The notes beneath the pieces were generated by a model. It did not search any database and was not told the DNA's origin. It saw nothing but the letters and a program-made list of their open reading frames with translations. A DNA stretch of 64,000 nucleotides from Iris pallida (taxonomy: Eukaryota > Streptophyta > Magnoliopsida > Asparagales > Iridaceae), in contig JANAVB010010791.1 in assembly GCA_029216955.1 (NCBI GenBank), positions 8,264,868-8,328,867 of the forward strand, read 5' to 3'. The first letter of the stretch is position 1. Each line of letters begins with the position of its first letter. This document shows, one piece after another, positions 31,580-42,843 of the stretch. The position numbers and the translations under genes were made by a program.

Positions 31580-34500
31580 CGATGGCGACTATGCTGGGGA
31601 CTAACTTCTCCACGGCTGAGGAGTTGGTGACGCAATCGGATGCAGCCAAACTTAGCTCCACACAACAGAAGATGGTCGTCCGCTTCGACCAACAGGCGTT
31701 CAAAGAGATGCTCTCTAAAGGCAGCGCTGGCCTGATCCAGAAGCGCACCCGCACCACGAAGGCTCGCAAAGAGTGGAGGCCAAAATCATTTGCTCCTCCT
31801 CAAGTCTTCGATGAGATACCCTATGTTGCTCAAAACGGCGAGAAGGACTCTCCTGCGGCCCCACTTCAGACCGTAGACAACTCTGCTGTCCCAAGTCCGG
31901 CAGAAGAAAACACTATGATGCTGGACTTGCAGGGGCAAAGAGGAACTCTACGCGATCCGAGCCGCAGAAGGGTATTAGCCACAGGGAGAAAGCCCATACG
32001 GCTACATCCGCCAACCTCATGAAGAAAACTCATGCGGCCACATCTGTCAGCCGCATGACTTATGCGGCTACAGTTGCCAACCGCATGGATGAGACTCATA
32101 CGGCTATCAAAGTCAATCGTTTGCAAAAAACCCATACGGCCACAAATGCCAACCGCATGCGGCCAGCCTGCACGGTCGTGACTCCTAGCCGCACAAGAAC
32201 TCAGTCGACGACAGAAGACAACCGCATGAAGACAGCCTGCACGGTTTCCAATCCCAGCCGTATAGCATCCGCTCCATACTCCTCTCGATCAGTTTTCGAC
32301 CGTCTCTCGTACGGTCCGAACCCTGATGATTCTCCAAACTCAATGGTATTCAACTTGGACTCTTCTTATTATGCACTCACAGGTGCTAAGAAGAAGAAGT
32401 CCAGGGCAGCGCGGGCTCATCAAGCCCAGACAGCTGCCCCAATCTCTGACTATCGGGGCGTCCCGCTGATTATCACGCGGGCCTCTAATGGGAAGTTGTA
32501 TAGAACCGCTCAAGTCCAGTCCCCAGCGGCAAACGGACAAAGTGGTTCCTCTGACCTGCGTGAGGCTGTCCTCCACAAACGCAAGGAAAGAGAAGGGGCC
32601 TCGGCGTGCAAAGAGTCCTCATATGGACGACACTGCACCCAGATCATCGTCAACTGCTGCTGCAACAACACGGCAGTGACGGAAGATCGGCCGTCCGTCT
32701 TCCAAAGATTACAACATCCGAGCTCGGAGGACGAAGCACCTCCTATTGCCTCCTGCAATTCCGTGCAGAAAGTCCCCGCCGAGGGGAAAGGGAAGAAGAT
32801 AAGCATCTCCAGCCCAAAAATATCAACCACTACAGCTAAGAAATTGTCGGCTAAATGGTTGCCCTCCACCGGAGTATACCAACACACCCGTTCGAAGACA
32901 AAATCTGCTGCAATGGGAGATTCATCGTCCGCACCGATGAGGGTCGAGGGAGCTGGGGGTAGAACTCCTCCGAACATCTACAACAATCCGATGTTTCAAG
33001 GAGGCGAGCCCGGAGAAATAACTCTCCCATCAGGTGCAACAGATGCTGATGTCCCCGAGGACATCCGTAACTTTCAAGATGAAGCAAGCTCCGAAGCTGG
33101 GGGTACTGTTCCTTCTGAATTCGAACCCGAAGAGAATATCCTCACCTACCCCGATGATTTCTCGATGAATGGGTACGATTCGGAGGGCGCACCCTCCACC
33201 GTCCCTTCCGTCACTCCTCACGTAAGGACGGTATTCATGACAGACAACAATCAAGGTGGCTCCAATGATCGCCAACGCATCGACACTTTGGAGGCCATAC
33301 TGCACGCCTTGGTCAAGTCTGTAGACGAGATCAAAGCGGCGCTTCCTACTCTGCAGGGAGTGACACCTGGCCAGACAAGTACGGGTCCCCCAATCAACGT
33401 AGATTCAAATTCGGCGGCACCGAACCCGGGCAATAATCCTCCCGAAGTAACGGCTCCGACTGCGACAGATGAGACCCGAGAAGTAAGGAGAGAAGGTCAA
33501 GAGCTCCGAGCCATGTTCCACACCCGAGAAAACTCTCAAGACTTCAGAATATGGCAACCGTATCCTGCTGAATGGAGGGATGTTCCATTCCCACCAAGAT
33601 ATAAGTCGTTCAATATCAACCCTTATGATGGCAAAACCTCAGCAAGTCGGTATATCACTTACTTCGAGGTCACCACCGACCATCTGCCCCATGATGACGC
33701 TTTTCTCACGCGGTTATTCATCGGGGCATTGGAAGGAGTCGCCTTCGACTGGTACCGTAACCTGCCGGACAATTGCATCCACTCCTTCGCTGGCTTCAAA
33801 CGCTTGTTCTTGGAGAGGTTCTATGAGGTAGGGCAGGACGTCACAATGTCTACCCTCATAGACGTCATCCAAGAAGAGAAAGAGCTGACGAGGAATTACA
33901 TTGAGCAGTTTCATCAAACCGCAATGAAGTTACCATCTAGCAATCCGGATTCTTTCCTGATTAAAATTTGCCAAAAGAGACTACTCCCAATAATTAGTCT
34001 CTGGATGGGAGAAAGTTAATTCAAGGACTGGAAGGCTTTTATCATCAGTGCTACAAGTGCGAAGAACGATTGAAGAAGGCCCGCCAGCTGGGGTTGCATA
34101 TCTCAGAGGGAGAGAACAAGGGCAAGCGTCCCAGCACCAACACCGACAATGGGGGTAGCCCCTCCAACAATCGGGACAACAGAGGCAAGCAGGCTATGGT
34201 GGCCGACACGGCCCAGAAGCCCAAGTCACAACCAACAGACAAACAATGGCCTCAAATCACTTACTCTTTTGAAGACGGCCACGTCAAGCCTATCTTGGAC
34301 ATGCTCATACAAGGAGATAGAATTCAGCTCCCTCCGCCAAGACGGGAGCCTCGGCCGGCTGACTTGGAGAACCCAAAATTCTGCCATTACCACCGTTACG
34401 TCTACCATGCTACACACGACTGCTACCAACTGAAACGGTACATCCAAAACCTCATCGATTCGAACGCTCTAGCCATCGATTTCGAGGAGGTAACCGTAGC

Positions 34501-35190
34501 AGCCAACATGGTATCCGTACAATTCGGCAGCTTCCCGCCAACAGAGACTCAAGACGGTGTTATACCCATCCCTCTGGCAACGATGGAAATTGCTAATCTT
34601 CCGCCTGCTCGAGATCAAGCTGCTAATCTTGTACCTCTCACTACATCGCGAGAAGAAATTATGTGGGTCCATCCGGACTTGGTCCACGAGGTGACTCAGC
34701 CCACAACGAAGAAGAGAAGCGGAAAAGTCAGATCCTGCCGCACCGTCTCGGCAAATGAAGAAGAAGTCACGGCCGTTGTTACTCGATCTGGAGCACAATC
34801 TCAGCCCGTGGCTGAGAACCCGACTGATGATCATCCGCCCACTTCTACTGATACTCCGGGACCGGCTCAGCCTTCGACGACCGACAAGCCTAAGCCGAAG
34901 GAGACTTGCTTCGACAAATCCCTCCGAAAGAAGAGACCTCAGGGGCTGGAGAGGCCCTACAACTTCAAAATCTTGGCACAATTGGCCAATACACCAGCCA
35001 AATTGTCCTTATACGAACTCCTAAGGCTATCAAAGGATGTCCGCACAGCTTTGAGTAATGCACTCCAAAACGCCGACGTATACTTGGCTCAGGTCAACCT
35101 CACGGGAGATAACCAACCTGCAGATCTCCAAGATAGTGCGTGTACGGGAGCGATGCCCAATATCGTCTTCTCTCCGCAGGATATGCTCAT
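31570..35190 (+). pseudogene. Tat-B gag
   Basis: The frame opens at ATG 31570, inside the LTR, or at 31582, and shifts at about 31970. It then runs to a stop at 34017 and shifts again at about 34062. The N-terminal part has about five copies of a 10-12-residue unit of the type THAATSVSRM (31990-32150). Next are RSVFDRL (32287), a coiled coil (RQRIDTLEAILHALVKSV, 33264), the capsid-like region from YPAEWRDVPFPPRYK (33560), and the variant zinc site FCHYHRYVYHATHDC (34380-34424). The layout equals Tat-C gag. Gag would package the element RNA. Confidence 0.85.
31583..31602 (+). promoter_or_regulatory. Tat-B primer-binding site
   Basis: TGGCGACTATGCTGGGGACT lies three bases after the LTR. It would pair with a tRNA ending AGTCGCCA; plant tRNA-Arg(ACG) ends GAGTCGCCA. 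The inverted copy in Tat-C (TGGCGACTCTGCTGGGGA) supports this site. It overlaps the second in-frame gag ATG (31582). Confidence 0.75.
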
Positions 35191-36118
35191 CAAAACTAAC
35201 CTGCACGATCGCCCGTTATACTACACTGGATACATTGGCGACGTAAAGGTGGACCGAATGCATATTGATCGTGGGTCTTCCATAAGCATCATTCCGAAGG
35301 GTCTGCTACATCATCTTCGCATTCCGATGCATCGCTTGACGCCTACGAGCACCGCCATTAGCAGTTTCAATTCGGGCAGGAGCTTCCTAATCAGAAAGAT
35401 CCGTCTGAAATGCCAGATTGGCGATCTCCAATCATAAGTCACCTGCTACGTCATAGACGCCGACACGTCTTACAACATCCTTTTGGGGCGACCTTGGATA
35501 CACGATTACATGATCGTGCCTTCCACACTGCACCAATGCTTCAAATATGTCGATAAGCATGGCTTCGTGAGGACAGAATTTGCTGATATCGATCCCTTCA
35601 AGGGGGTCGAATCTTATTACTCAGACTCCTGTCTGTATGAAAAATCAAAGAAGCACCTGGTCGAAGAAGATGTGCAAGCTCATACCAAGACGGCCACAGG
35701 ATCAGAAGAACCTCTAACGATCCACCTCCAAGCTCGCAAACCAGGCAATTTCGCACCCCTTACGGCCACTCTGCGTAAGGACGCAATCAGCCTCTCGGCA
35801 CAGGAAGAGCAATTGAGAATTCGGCTGCCAAGGTTCGGCCAGGTACCGAGACCCACAACGGGGCCACTTACCATCAGACTGCCAAGAGTCGTTCAACCCC
35901 AAACGGAGAAACTCAATCCCTCCGATAGGCCACTGACAATATGCCTTTCCAAGAAAGGTCATCATTCTGATACAAGGTCTGACACTTCTAACGAACCAGC
36001 CACTCCTCGCCCCTCATCAAATGCCAAACTGGGGGTCGCTAGTCTGCCAAAAACTCCACGCTCTGCTCCATCAACTGAACTACTGACAATCAAGCATCCC
36101 AGGAATCCTCGAGCTTGA
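35191..36118 (+). pseudogene. Tat-B protease and repeat-rich tail
   Basis: The retropepsin-like domain has an active-site motif reading IDRGSS (Asp codon 35267-35269); Tat-C has IDPGSA, so the conserved Pro is changed. A stop at 35435 interrupts before NILLGRPWIHDYMIVPS. The tail contains repeated PLTI(R/H)L motifs (35712, 35869, 35930), like the PLVIDL repeats of Tat-C. The frame ends at 36116. Confidence 0.8.
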
Positions 36119-36125
36119 GCCATGG

Positions 36126-37655
36126 GCCCAACAATTGGATGCACAATAGGAAAAGCGGTTCGAACTGAGAGAACCTCCTACTGAAGATGAGGTCATACAA
36201 GTGGATCTCGGCAGCGAATCTTCTTCAAAACCGATTTTCATCAGTAAAAGCCTAACTGAGGAAGAAACGGGAATCGCTGTTAGAACTTGTCAGAGAGTAT
36301 ATTGATGTGTTCGCCTGGGGCTATGAAGACATGCCAGGGTTAAATCCTGACATCGCTCTCCACAAACTCAACATACGGCCGGATGCAAAGCCAGTCAAGC
36401 AGCAATAGCGACGCTTCCGCCCGGGCATCATGGACGCGATCGAAGCCGAGGTCAACAAACTGATAGCCAGCGGCTTCATTCGCGAAGAGCAACATCCAGA
36501 CTGGGTCGCCAATATAGTACCCGTCCTCAAGAAGAATAGGAAGATTCGAATCTGTATCGACTTCCACAACCTAAACGAGGCGTGCCCCAAAGATGAATTC
36601 CCCCTTCCTATCACAGACATCATGATCGACAATACTTGCGGCTTCGAACGCATGTCATTTATGGATGGCTTTTCGGGGTACAACCAAATTAAAATATCTC
36701 CTGACGACGAAAAGCATACATCATTCCGAACACCGATCGGCACGTACTGCTACACAGTCACGCCTTTCGGCTTAAAGAATGCTGGCACCACATATCAAAC
36801 AGCCATGAGCATCATCTTTAGAGACCACTTACGCAAGATGGTGGAGTGCTACGTTGACGATATAGCCGTTAAAAGCCGTAGCAAGGGAGACCATCTGCAG
36901 GATCTAAAGACGGTATTCGATCTAATGCGAACGCACAATTTGAAGATGAACCCTACGAAGTCCTTTCTAGGCGTATCCAGCGGGGAGTTCTTAGGCTTCA
37001 TCATCACTGCCAAGGGTATCCATGTAGATCCCGAGAAAACAAAGGCGATCATGGAGATGGCTCCCCCGAGAAATCTCCGCAAACTTAGAGGCCTCCAAGA
37101 AAGGCTAGCTTACATCAGATGGTTCATTTCCAACCTCTCCTGGCGATGCAGACCATTCACGCACCTCATGAAGAAAGGAGTCTCATTCGTATGGGACGAG
37201 GAATGCCAGCGTGCTTTCGACAGCATCAAAGAATATTTGTCAAATCCTCCGGTCTTAGTAGCCCCAGTCCCTGGAAAACCATTCTTGTTCTATGTACGGG
37301 CAATAGAACACTCCCTTGGTGCTTTGTTGGCACAAAACAACGATGCAGGCCATGAGCAAGCTATATATTACCTCAGCCGAATGATGATTGGGCCAGAACA
37401 CCGATACACCGCGGTAGAGAAGGAATGCCTCGCCCTGGTGTTCGCCATTCAAAAGACGCGGCACTACGTCACAGGGCAAACCATACATGTGATCTCACGA
37501 ATCAACCCTCTCAGAGTCCTCATGACTAAACCAGGGGCATTCAGCTCTCGCCTCGCTACATGGGCAATATTGCTGTCCCCCTATTATATGATCTTCGTCC
37601 CGTAGAAGGCTGTCAAGGGTCAAGCCCTGGCAGACTTCTTGGCAGCCACCCAGGA
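36126..37655 (+). pseudogene. Tat-B reverse transcriptase and RNase H
   Basis: The N-terminal linker shifts frame near 36265. The RT core runs 36430-37150: CIDFHNLN, MDGFSGYNQI, TPFGLKN, and the catalytic YVDD box in CYVDDIAVKSRS (near 36850). The RNase H follows (FLFYVRAIEHSLGALLAQ, near 37285; EKECLALVFA). A stop at 37603 precedes KAVKGQALADFLA. The enzyme would copy element RNA to DNA and remove the RNA strand. The catalytic YVDD is intact. Confidence 0.9.
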
Positions 37656-38400
37656 TCGGAGTCATCCAGAATATATGAAGAGATCCCAGATGAGGTCGCC
37701 GATTCGAATACAGCCACCCACGATAACATATGACAGATGTTCTTCGATGGCGCGTCAAGAACCGGACCCAAGGGAAATATCGTCGTTGGGATCGGAGTGG
37801 TATTGATTTCTCCTACTGGGCTGGTGATCAATCGTGCCTACTCTCTCACAGAGCCCTGCTCTAACAATGTGGCCGAGTACAACGCTTTGGTCATTCGCCT
37901 CCAACTTGTAAGAGAGCTGGGGGTAGAATACCTTGAAGCGTACGGCGACTCCCAACTAATCGTCAATCAGATCCGGGGCTCATACGAAGTCCGCCACGAA
38001 GACATGATCCCTTATCACCAAATAGCGATCGATATCATCTCGTCATTATTTGAAGGATTCTTTATCGAGCACGTCCCCAGACTCCAGAATATCGAAGCCG
38101 ATGCTCTAGCAGGCCTTGCCGCTTCTTTAGTAGTGCCAAACCAAGCTCATCATTCGGTTGACGTGATAGGCCATGAACTGGTCTGCCCCAAGAATAATGT
38201 TCAATTCGTGGTGAGTTATTCCGCCCAGACGGTCGACGAAGCACCAGACTGGAGACAACCATTCATCGACTTCGTCGTCTACGACATCCTCCCAGAGAAC
38301 CCAAAAGAAGCTATTTCTGTCAGACGGCGTTCTCTCAGATTCTTCTACGATACAGAGACGAAGATGCTGTATCGCCGCTCCTATGACGGATTATTACTCT
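37656..38400 (+). pseudogene. Tat-B second, archaeal-type RNase H
   Basis: After a frameshift near 37655 the domain reads MFFDGASRTGP, NNVAEYNAL, YGDSQLIVNQI and NIEADALAG. The Asp (FDG), Glu (AEY), Asp (GDS) and Asp (DAL) positions fit an RNase H active site. This extra domain is the hallmark of the Tat lineage. No stop was seen within the domain. Confidence 0.88.
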
Positions 38401-39454
38401 GGTGCCTGTCAAACGCAGAAGCCAAAGAAGCCGTGCGAGAAGCTCATGACGGTGTCTGCGGGGCCCACTAGCCCGGCCCAAAACTACAAGATCGCCTACG
38501 CCGAATGGGCTACTATTGGCCCACGATGGTGGCAGATGCGATAGATTATGCTAGAAAATGCAAAGCTTGCCAAGTCCACGCAGACTTCATTCACCAACCA
38601 TCAGAGTTTCTGCATCCGACAGTGGCATCCTGGCCATTCGAAGCATGGGGAATGGATATCATTGGTCCAATCACCCCACCTTCCTCCCGAGGACATCGTT
38701 TCATACTTGCGATCACTGATTACTTCTCCAAATGGGCGGAAGCTATCCCACTCGCAGAAGTTAAGACTTCAAATGTGATCAGCTTCCTTAAGCATCACGT
38801 CATCTACCGCTTTGGATTGCCCCGAAGGATCATCCATGACAATGGTCCGTAGTTTGTAAGCCACGCATTCTATCAGTTTTGCGATAAATACCGTATTCAG
38901 AATGTCGCTTCGACACCATACAACCCGGCCGCAAACGGGTTAGCGGAGGCATTCAACAAAACAATCATCAAACTCCTCAAGAAGTTTGTCTCCTCCAACA
39001 AACGCGACTGGAACGAGAAGCTCGGCGAATGATTATGGGCTTATCGCACCACAGTCCGAACAACCACCGGAAATACACCATTCTTCCTGGTATACGGGAG
39101 TGAGGCAGTCCTCCCCTTGGAGACCCAGATCCCCTCACTACGTGTTGCCCTCACACATCAATTAACGACAGACGACAACTACCAACGTTGCCTGCAAGAG
39201 TTAGAGGCCTTAGATGAAAAGTGCCTCCTAGCTCAGCAAAGGATCGAGCTGTACCAGGCACGCATCTCAGGAACCTTCAACAAGAAGGTCAAAATCAGAA
39301 CATTCCAGGTAGGCGATCTCGTCTTGGCAGTCCGGAGGCCAATGGTCATGACTCACAAGACCGTCGGCAAATTCCAGCCAAAGTGGGAGGGCCCATTTAT
39401 CATGTCTAAATGCTGCCCGTCAATGGCAAGTTCCTAAAGAAATATTATGTCTAA
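38401..39454 (+). pseudogene. Tat-B integrase
   Basis: It has an N-terminal HHCC-type zinc region (EAHDGVCGAH, then CKACQVH), and a catalytic core with Asp in WGMDIIGP (38655), Asp in IHDNGP (38838) and Glu in GLAEAF (38945). The C-terminal part has FQVGDLVLAVRRPM. Stops are at 38469, 38850 and about 39030. A late frameshift (about 39410) precedes the end KFLKKYYV at about 39452. There is no chromodomain, as expected for Tat. The domain would insert element DNA with a 5-bp duplication. Confidence 0.88.
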
Positions 39455-39477
39455 ACGACATTCGCTACAAGGTCTTT

Positions 39478-39838
39478 GAGTCATGTACCCGCTGGTACCA
39501 CTGAACTCACACCCTCAACATTTTAGATTATCGAGTCATGTGCCGGCTGGTACCACTGAACTCACACCCACAACATTTCAGATTATCGAGTCATGTACCG
39601 GCTGGTGCCCCTGAACTCACCCCCATATTCCCTTCAGATTATCGAGTCATGTACCCGCTGGTGCCGCTGAACTCACACTCTCTAATATTCCAGATTATCG
39701 AGTCATATACTCGCTGGTGCCGCTGAACTCACCTCTCCACATTCCAGATTATCGAGTTATGTACCCGCTGGTGCCTCTGAACTTACATTCCGGTCACTCT
39801 TTCAGATAGTAAGTCATGTATGATCGTACCTCTGAACT
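39478..39838 (+). repeat. Tandem array of a unit near 55 bp, hairpin-forming
   Basis: Seven units start GAGTCATGTACC. Each holds GCTGGTACC or GCTGGTGCC, then CTGAACTCAC, and ends AGATTATC. The 4-bp arms GAGT and ACTC flank a loop that begins CATGT and ends CTGA. The last unit has AAGT and ACTT instead. This is the same loop frame as in the adjoining array. Confidence 0.85.
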
Positions 39839-39914
39839 TTCTTCCTGAAAGAGATCCTCCCTCATGATCTACTACCCGCACTCCCAGTGCACAAAAAGGG
39901 TAATCGATCCACGA

Positions 39915-41500
39915 AATTCCAAAACGGCTATGTCCTCATTACCTCTGAGTCGTTTCGCTTCCGCCAAAAACAAATCACCCCTTTACATAGAACTTCCATG
40001 TCCTCATTACCTCTGAGTCGTTCTATGTACCCTCCTTCATTGAGCCCACTCCTGCCATGTCCTCATTACCTCTGAGTGGGAAGGCTCCGTCGAAGAAACC
40101 CTCATATTTGCCATGTCCTCATTACCTCTGAGTAAATATGTTGGTCCCCCCTCGACTTATTATCTGTACCAAAAAACAAAAACCCCAGGGTACGCCAAGG
40201 ATAATAGGTCCACAAATACCCTCCGTTGAGTCCACTCCTGCCATGTCCTCATTACCTCTGAGTAGGAAGACTCCACGGTAAAACCTTCGTACTTGCCATG
40301 TCCTCATTACCTCTGAGTAAGCATGTCGGTCACCTTTTATCTTATTATCCGTATCCTAAATCAAGGTACACCAAGGATAATAGGACCACAAATATCCTCC
40401 GTTGAGTCCACTCCTGCCATGTCATTACCTCTGAGTAGGAAGACTCCACGGTAAAACCCTCATACTTACCATGTCCTCATTACCTCTGAGTAAGTATGTC
40501 AGTTACCCTTCATCCTATTATCCGTATCCTAAATCGGGGTACGCCAAGGGTAATAGGTCCACAAACGTTTTTCGATGACCACAAATATCCTCAGTCGACC
40601 ACAGATGCTGTCCTGGGTCTCCAGTACACGCCCATCCCTTCCCTATCATGCCTAGGAGCCCAGTTGCTCCCTGGCATTCTTTCGAATACCAAAAAACTTC
40701 TATAGCTGTCTTATCGCAAAGTTGTTCTAGGTATTCCTCTCCAAAACTTGTTACTCGTACCTAAAACCAAGGTACGCCCAGGGTAACAGGTCCACAAATA
40801 ATCCCCCAGCAGGCCCAATTCTACAAATACCACAAGTACAAGAAAGAGAAGATGAGTTGAAACATGCTAATTTATTCAAAATTCAAAGTACTACATCATC
40901 TGGGATCACATCCCTTGACAAAAAAAAGAAAAACAGTGAAAGAAAACAGAGAACTGATCACTGCTCCATGGCATTCTTTCGCCCGATACCAAGAACCTCC
41001 ATATCCGCCTTACCGCGGAGTTGTTCTAGGTATCCCTATCAAACTTATTATCCGTACCTAAAACCAAGGTATGCCAAGGATAATAGGCCCACAAGTGTCC
41101 TCTGCTGACCACAAATGCCGTACTAGGTCCCTTAGTACATCCATATCTTTCCTCATCATCATATGCTTTCGGAGCCCAGCTGTTCCATAGCATTCTTTCA
41201 CCCAATGCATAGAACTTCCACGTTGATAGCACCTCTGAGATGTTCTATGTATCCTCATTCGAGTTCACTCCTACCATGTCCATATCACCTCTGAGTAGGA
41301 AAGCTCTACCATCAACCTTATATTTACCACGTCCATACCACCTCTGAGTAAATATGATGGTTCCCTCTCTCAATTATTATCTGTACCTAAAACCAAGGTA
41401 CGCCAAGGATGATAAGTCCACATAAAATCTCCAGCGGAAGTACCCAAACTTATCACGACCATGCTACCTCTGATTGGATTGCCACACCTAAACAAATCTA
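39915..41500 (+). repeat. Tat-B 3' hairpin arrays (two interleaved hairpin classes)
   Basis: Class 1 has a loop near CATGTCCTCATTACCTCTGA with changing, complementary arms. Examples are ACATAGAAC 39985-39993 with GTTCTATGT 40020-40028; CATACTTAC 40461-40469 with GTAAGTATG 40490-40498; ATATTTAC 41320-41327 with GTAAATAT 41348-41355; and CATAGAAC 41208-41215 with GTTCTATG 41242-41249. Class 2 has TTATTATCCGTACC and, 10-20 nt later, GGTACGCCAAGGATAATAGG, followed by TCCAC (six copies between 40156 and 41425). There is no coding potential. It lies between the integrase end and the polypurine tract. Confidence 0.85.
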
Positions 41501-41501
41501 C

Positions 41502-41578
41502 TTTCCATGCTTCTTATTCAAAGTGTTTCAATTTTGCAAATTGAAAACTTTGAAGGGGGTCTTGTAGAAGCATGGAAA
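41502..41578 (+). promoter_or_regulatory. Tat-B polypurine tract enclosed by a 13-bp inverted repeat
   Basis: AAAACTTTGAAGGGGGTCT (41544-41562) precedes the 3' LTR. TTTCCATGCTTCT (41502-41514) is the exact complement of AGAAGCATGGAAA (41566-41578), the start of U3. Confidence 0.8.
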
Positions 41579-42843
41579 ATATCAGAGTAATGGTCCATAC
41601 GGCTCATGCGGTTCAGCAGGAATATGCGGCTCGATCGACGCCACATCCCCCCTTGGGATCCTTCCCTACAGCTGGCCATTTGAGTAGTGGCCTCATTTAA
41701 TGCTCTGACACGACTCGACGACCGTGACAGCTCTGACATAAAGCGTCATAATGGTTCTGACATAATGACTGACTCTTCGGAAAAAGAAAAAAATCTCTGA
41801 CCCGATCCGACAGAAGTCCTAGATTGCCACGTGGCACGTCTCATGCGGCTTAAATGGGGAACAGCTTCATGCGGCTCACTAAGAAGTCACCCTATATGGC
41901 AAGCAGAAATCAGCCATATGCGGCCCACCGAGAACCCAGTCCCTGCGGCTCAATACAACGCTAGCTTATGCGGCTCGTAGAGATTATGCATATGCGGCTC
42001 ATTGAGAGTTCATCCCCTGCAGCTCAATAAAGCACTGTCCCATGCGGCTCACGAAGATTATCTCCCTGCGGTTCAGGTCTTGTCTATCCCATGCGGCTCT
42101 GGCAGGACCCACAATTGAAACACGTGGCATCGGATCAATCAAGGATTTAACCGAATCTCAACAAATATATTTGACATCATCATCATAATTACTGAGATCA
42201 AGGCATATCATTTATCATCAAGCCAATGGGACACATGGCGAGCAATCGGACATTGGTATAATCAATCATGAAGATTTAAAGTAGTTAACATTAACTGCTC
42301 ACAAGATTCGGTGCTATACGCATTAGTGGCCTAGATTCATTGTAATCAGGATTAAGGGTTCAGATAGATTGAAGGAGCACCGACATTCCAAATGAATGAT
42401 CATTAGCAAACCCTAATGGTCATACCCCACTCTTATAAACAGCCAGTATCATTTCTTTGCAGAACCACGGGCAACAAGAGAATAAAAAAAAGAGAGACAG
42501 ATATACAGAGAGAGCTCCCCCTTTTTTTTTTGATAATCACAGAGAGAGAGAAGCCAGGAGAGCAACACGAGGAGAAGCAAGAAGGGCATTTCTTCGTCTA
42601 CGCCAAGCAGATCTTCTCCGAGCCAAGACTGCATACCGATCGTCCAAGGAGTAAGGCAGAGCGGCCGTCGCTTTCCCGAGCCTCTATCGTCACCCCCCAG
42701 AATCTAAAATAAACAATTGTACTTAGACTACTGTACCTAGGTTTTCGTCCCTAGGCTTTCTTTGTACAAGCGAGTTTGTATTGTGAGTCTAAGTTCAGTC
42801 CTCCCATAAAACTGTTCTGTACTTTTACAATCAATGGCAAACA
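41563..42843 (+). repeat. Tat-B 3' LTR (1281 bp)
   Basis: It is nearly identical to 30224-31579. It lacks about 75 bp of the TATGCGGCTC-rich U3 (5' copy about 30252-30330). It ends GGCAAACA before ACCAC. Confidence 0.92.

Larger units (their letters stand above)
30224..42843 (+). mobile_element. Tat-B: nearly complete Ty3/gypsy Tat element (12.6 kb)
   Basis: The LTRs at 30224-31579 and 41563-42843 begin TGTAGAAGCATG and end GGCAAACA. They are almost identical apart from one indel of about 75 bp. ACCAC flanks both ends. The internal order is primer-binding site, gag, protease, RT, RNase H, second (archaeal-type) RNase H, integrase, hairpin arrays, polypurine tract. The dual RNase H marks the Tat lineage. 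Coding regions have at least four frame changes and several stops, so the copy is inactive although LTR similarity suggests a fairly recent insertion. Confidence 0.92.

Noticed and set aside
31583..31602. Primer-binding site for tRNA-Asp
   Set aside because: The site resembles the TGGCGCC type at first sight, but TGGCGACT fits tRNAs ending AGTCGCCA better, and the inverted Tat-C copy agrees.
39478..39838. CRISPR-like regular repeats
   Set aside because: The units of about 55 bp are similar over their whole length, without constant repeats and unique spacers, and lie in a plant retrotransposon 3' region.
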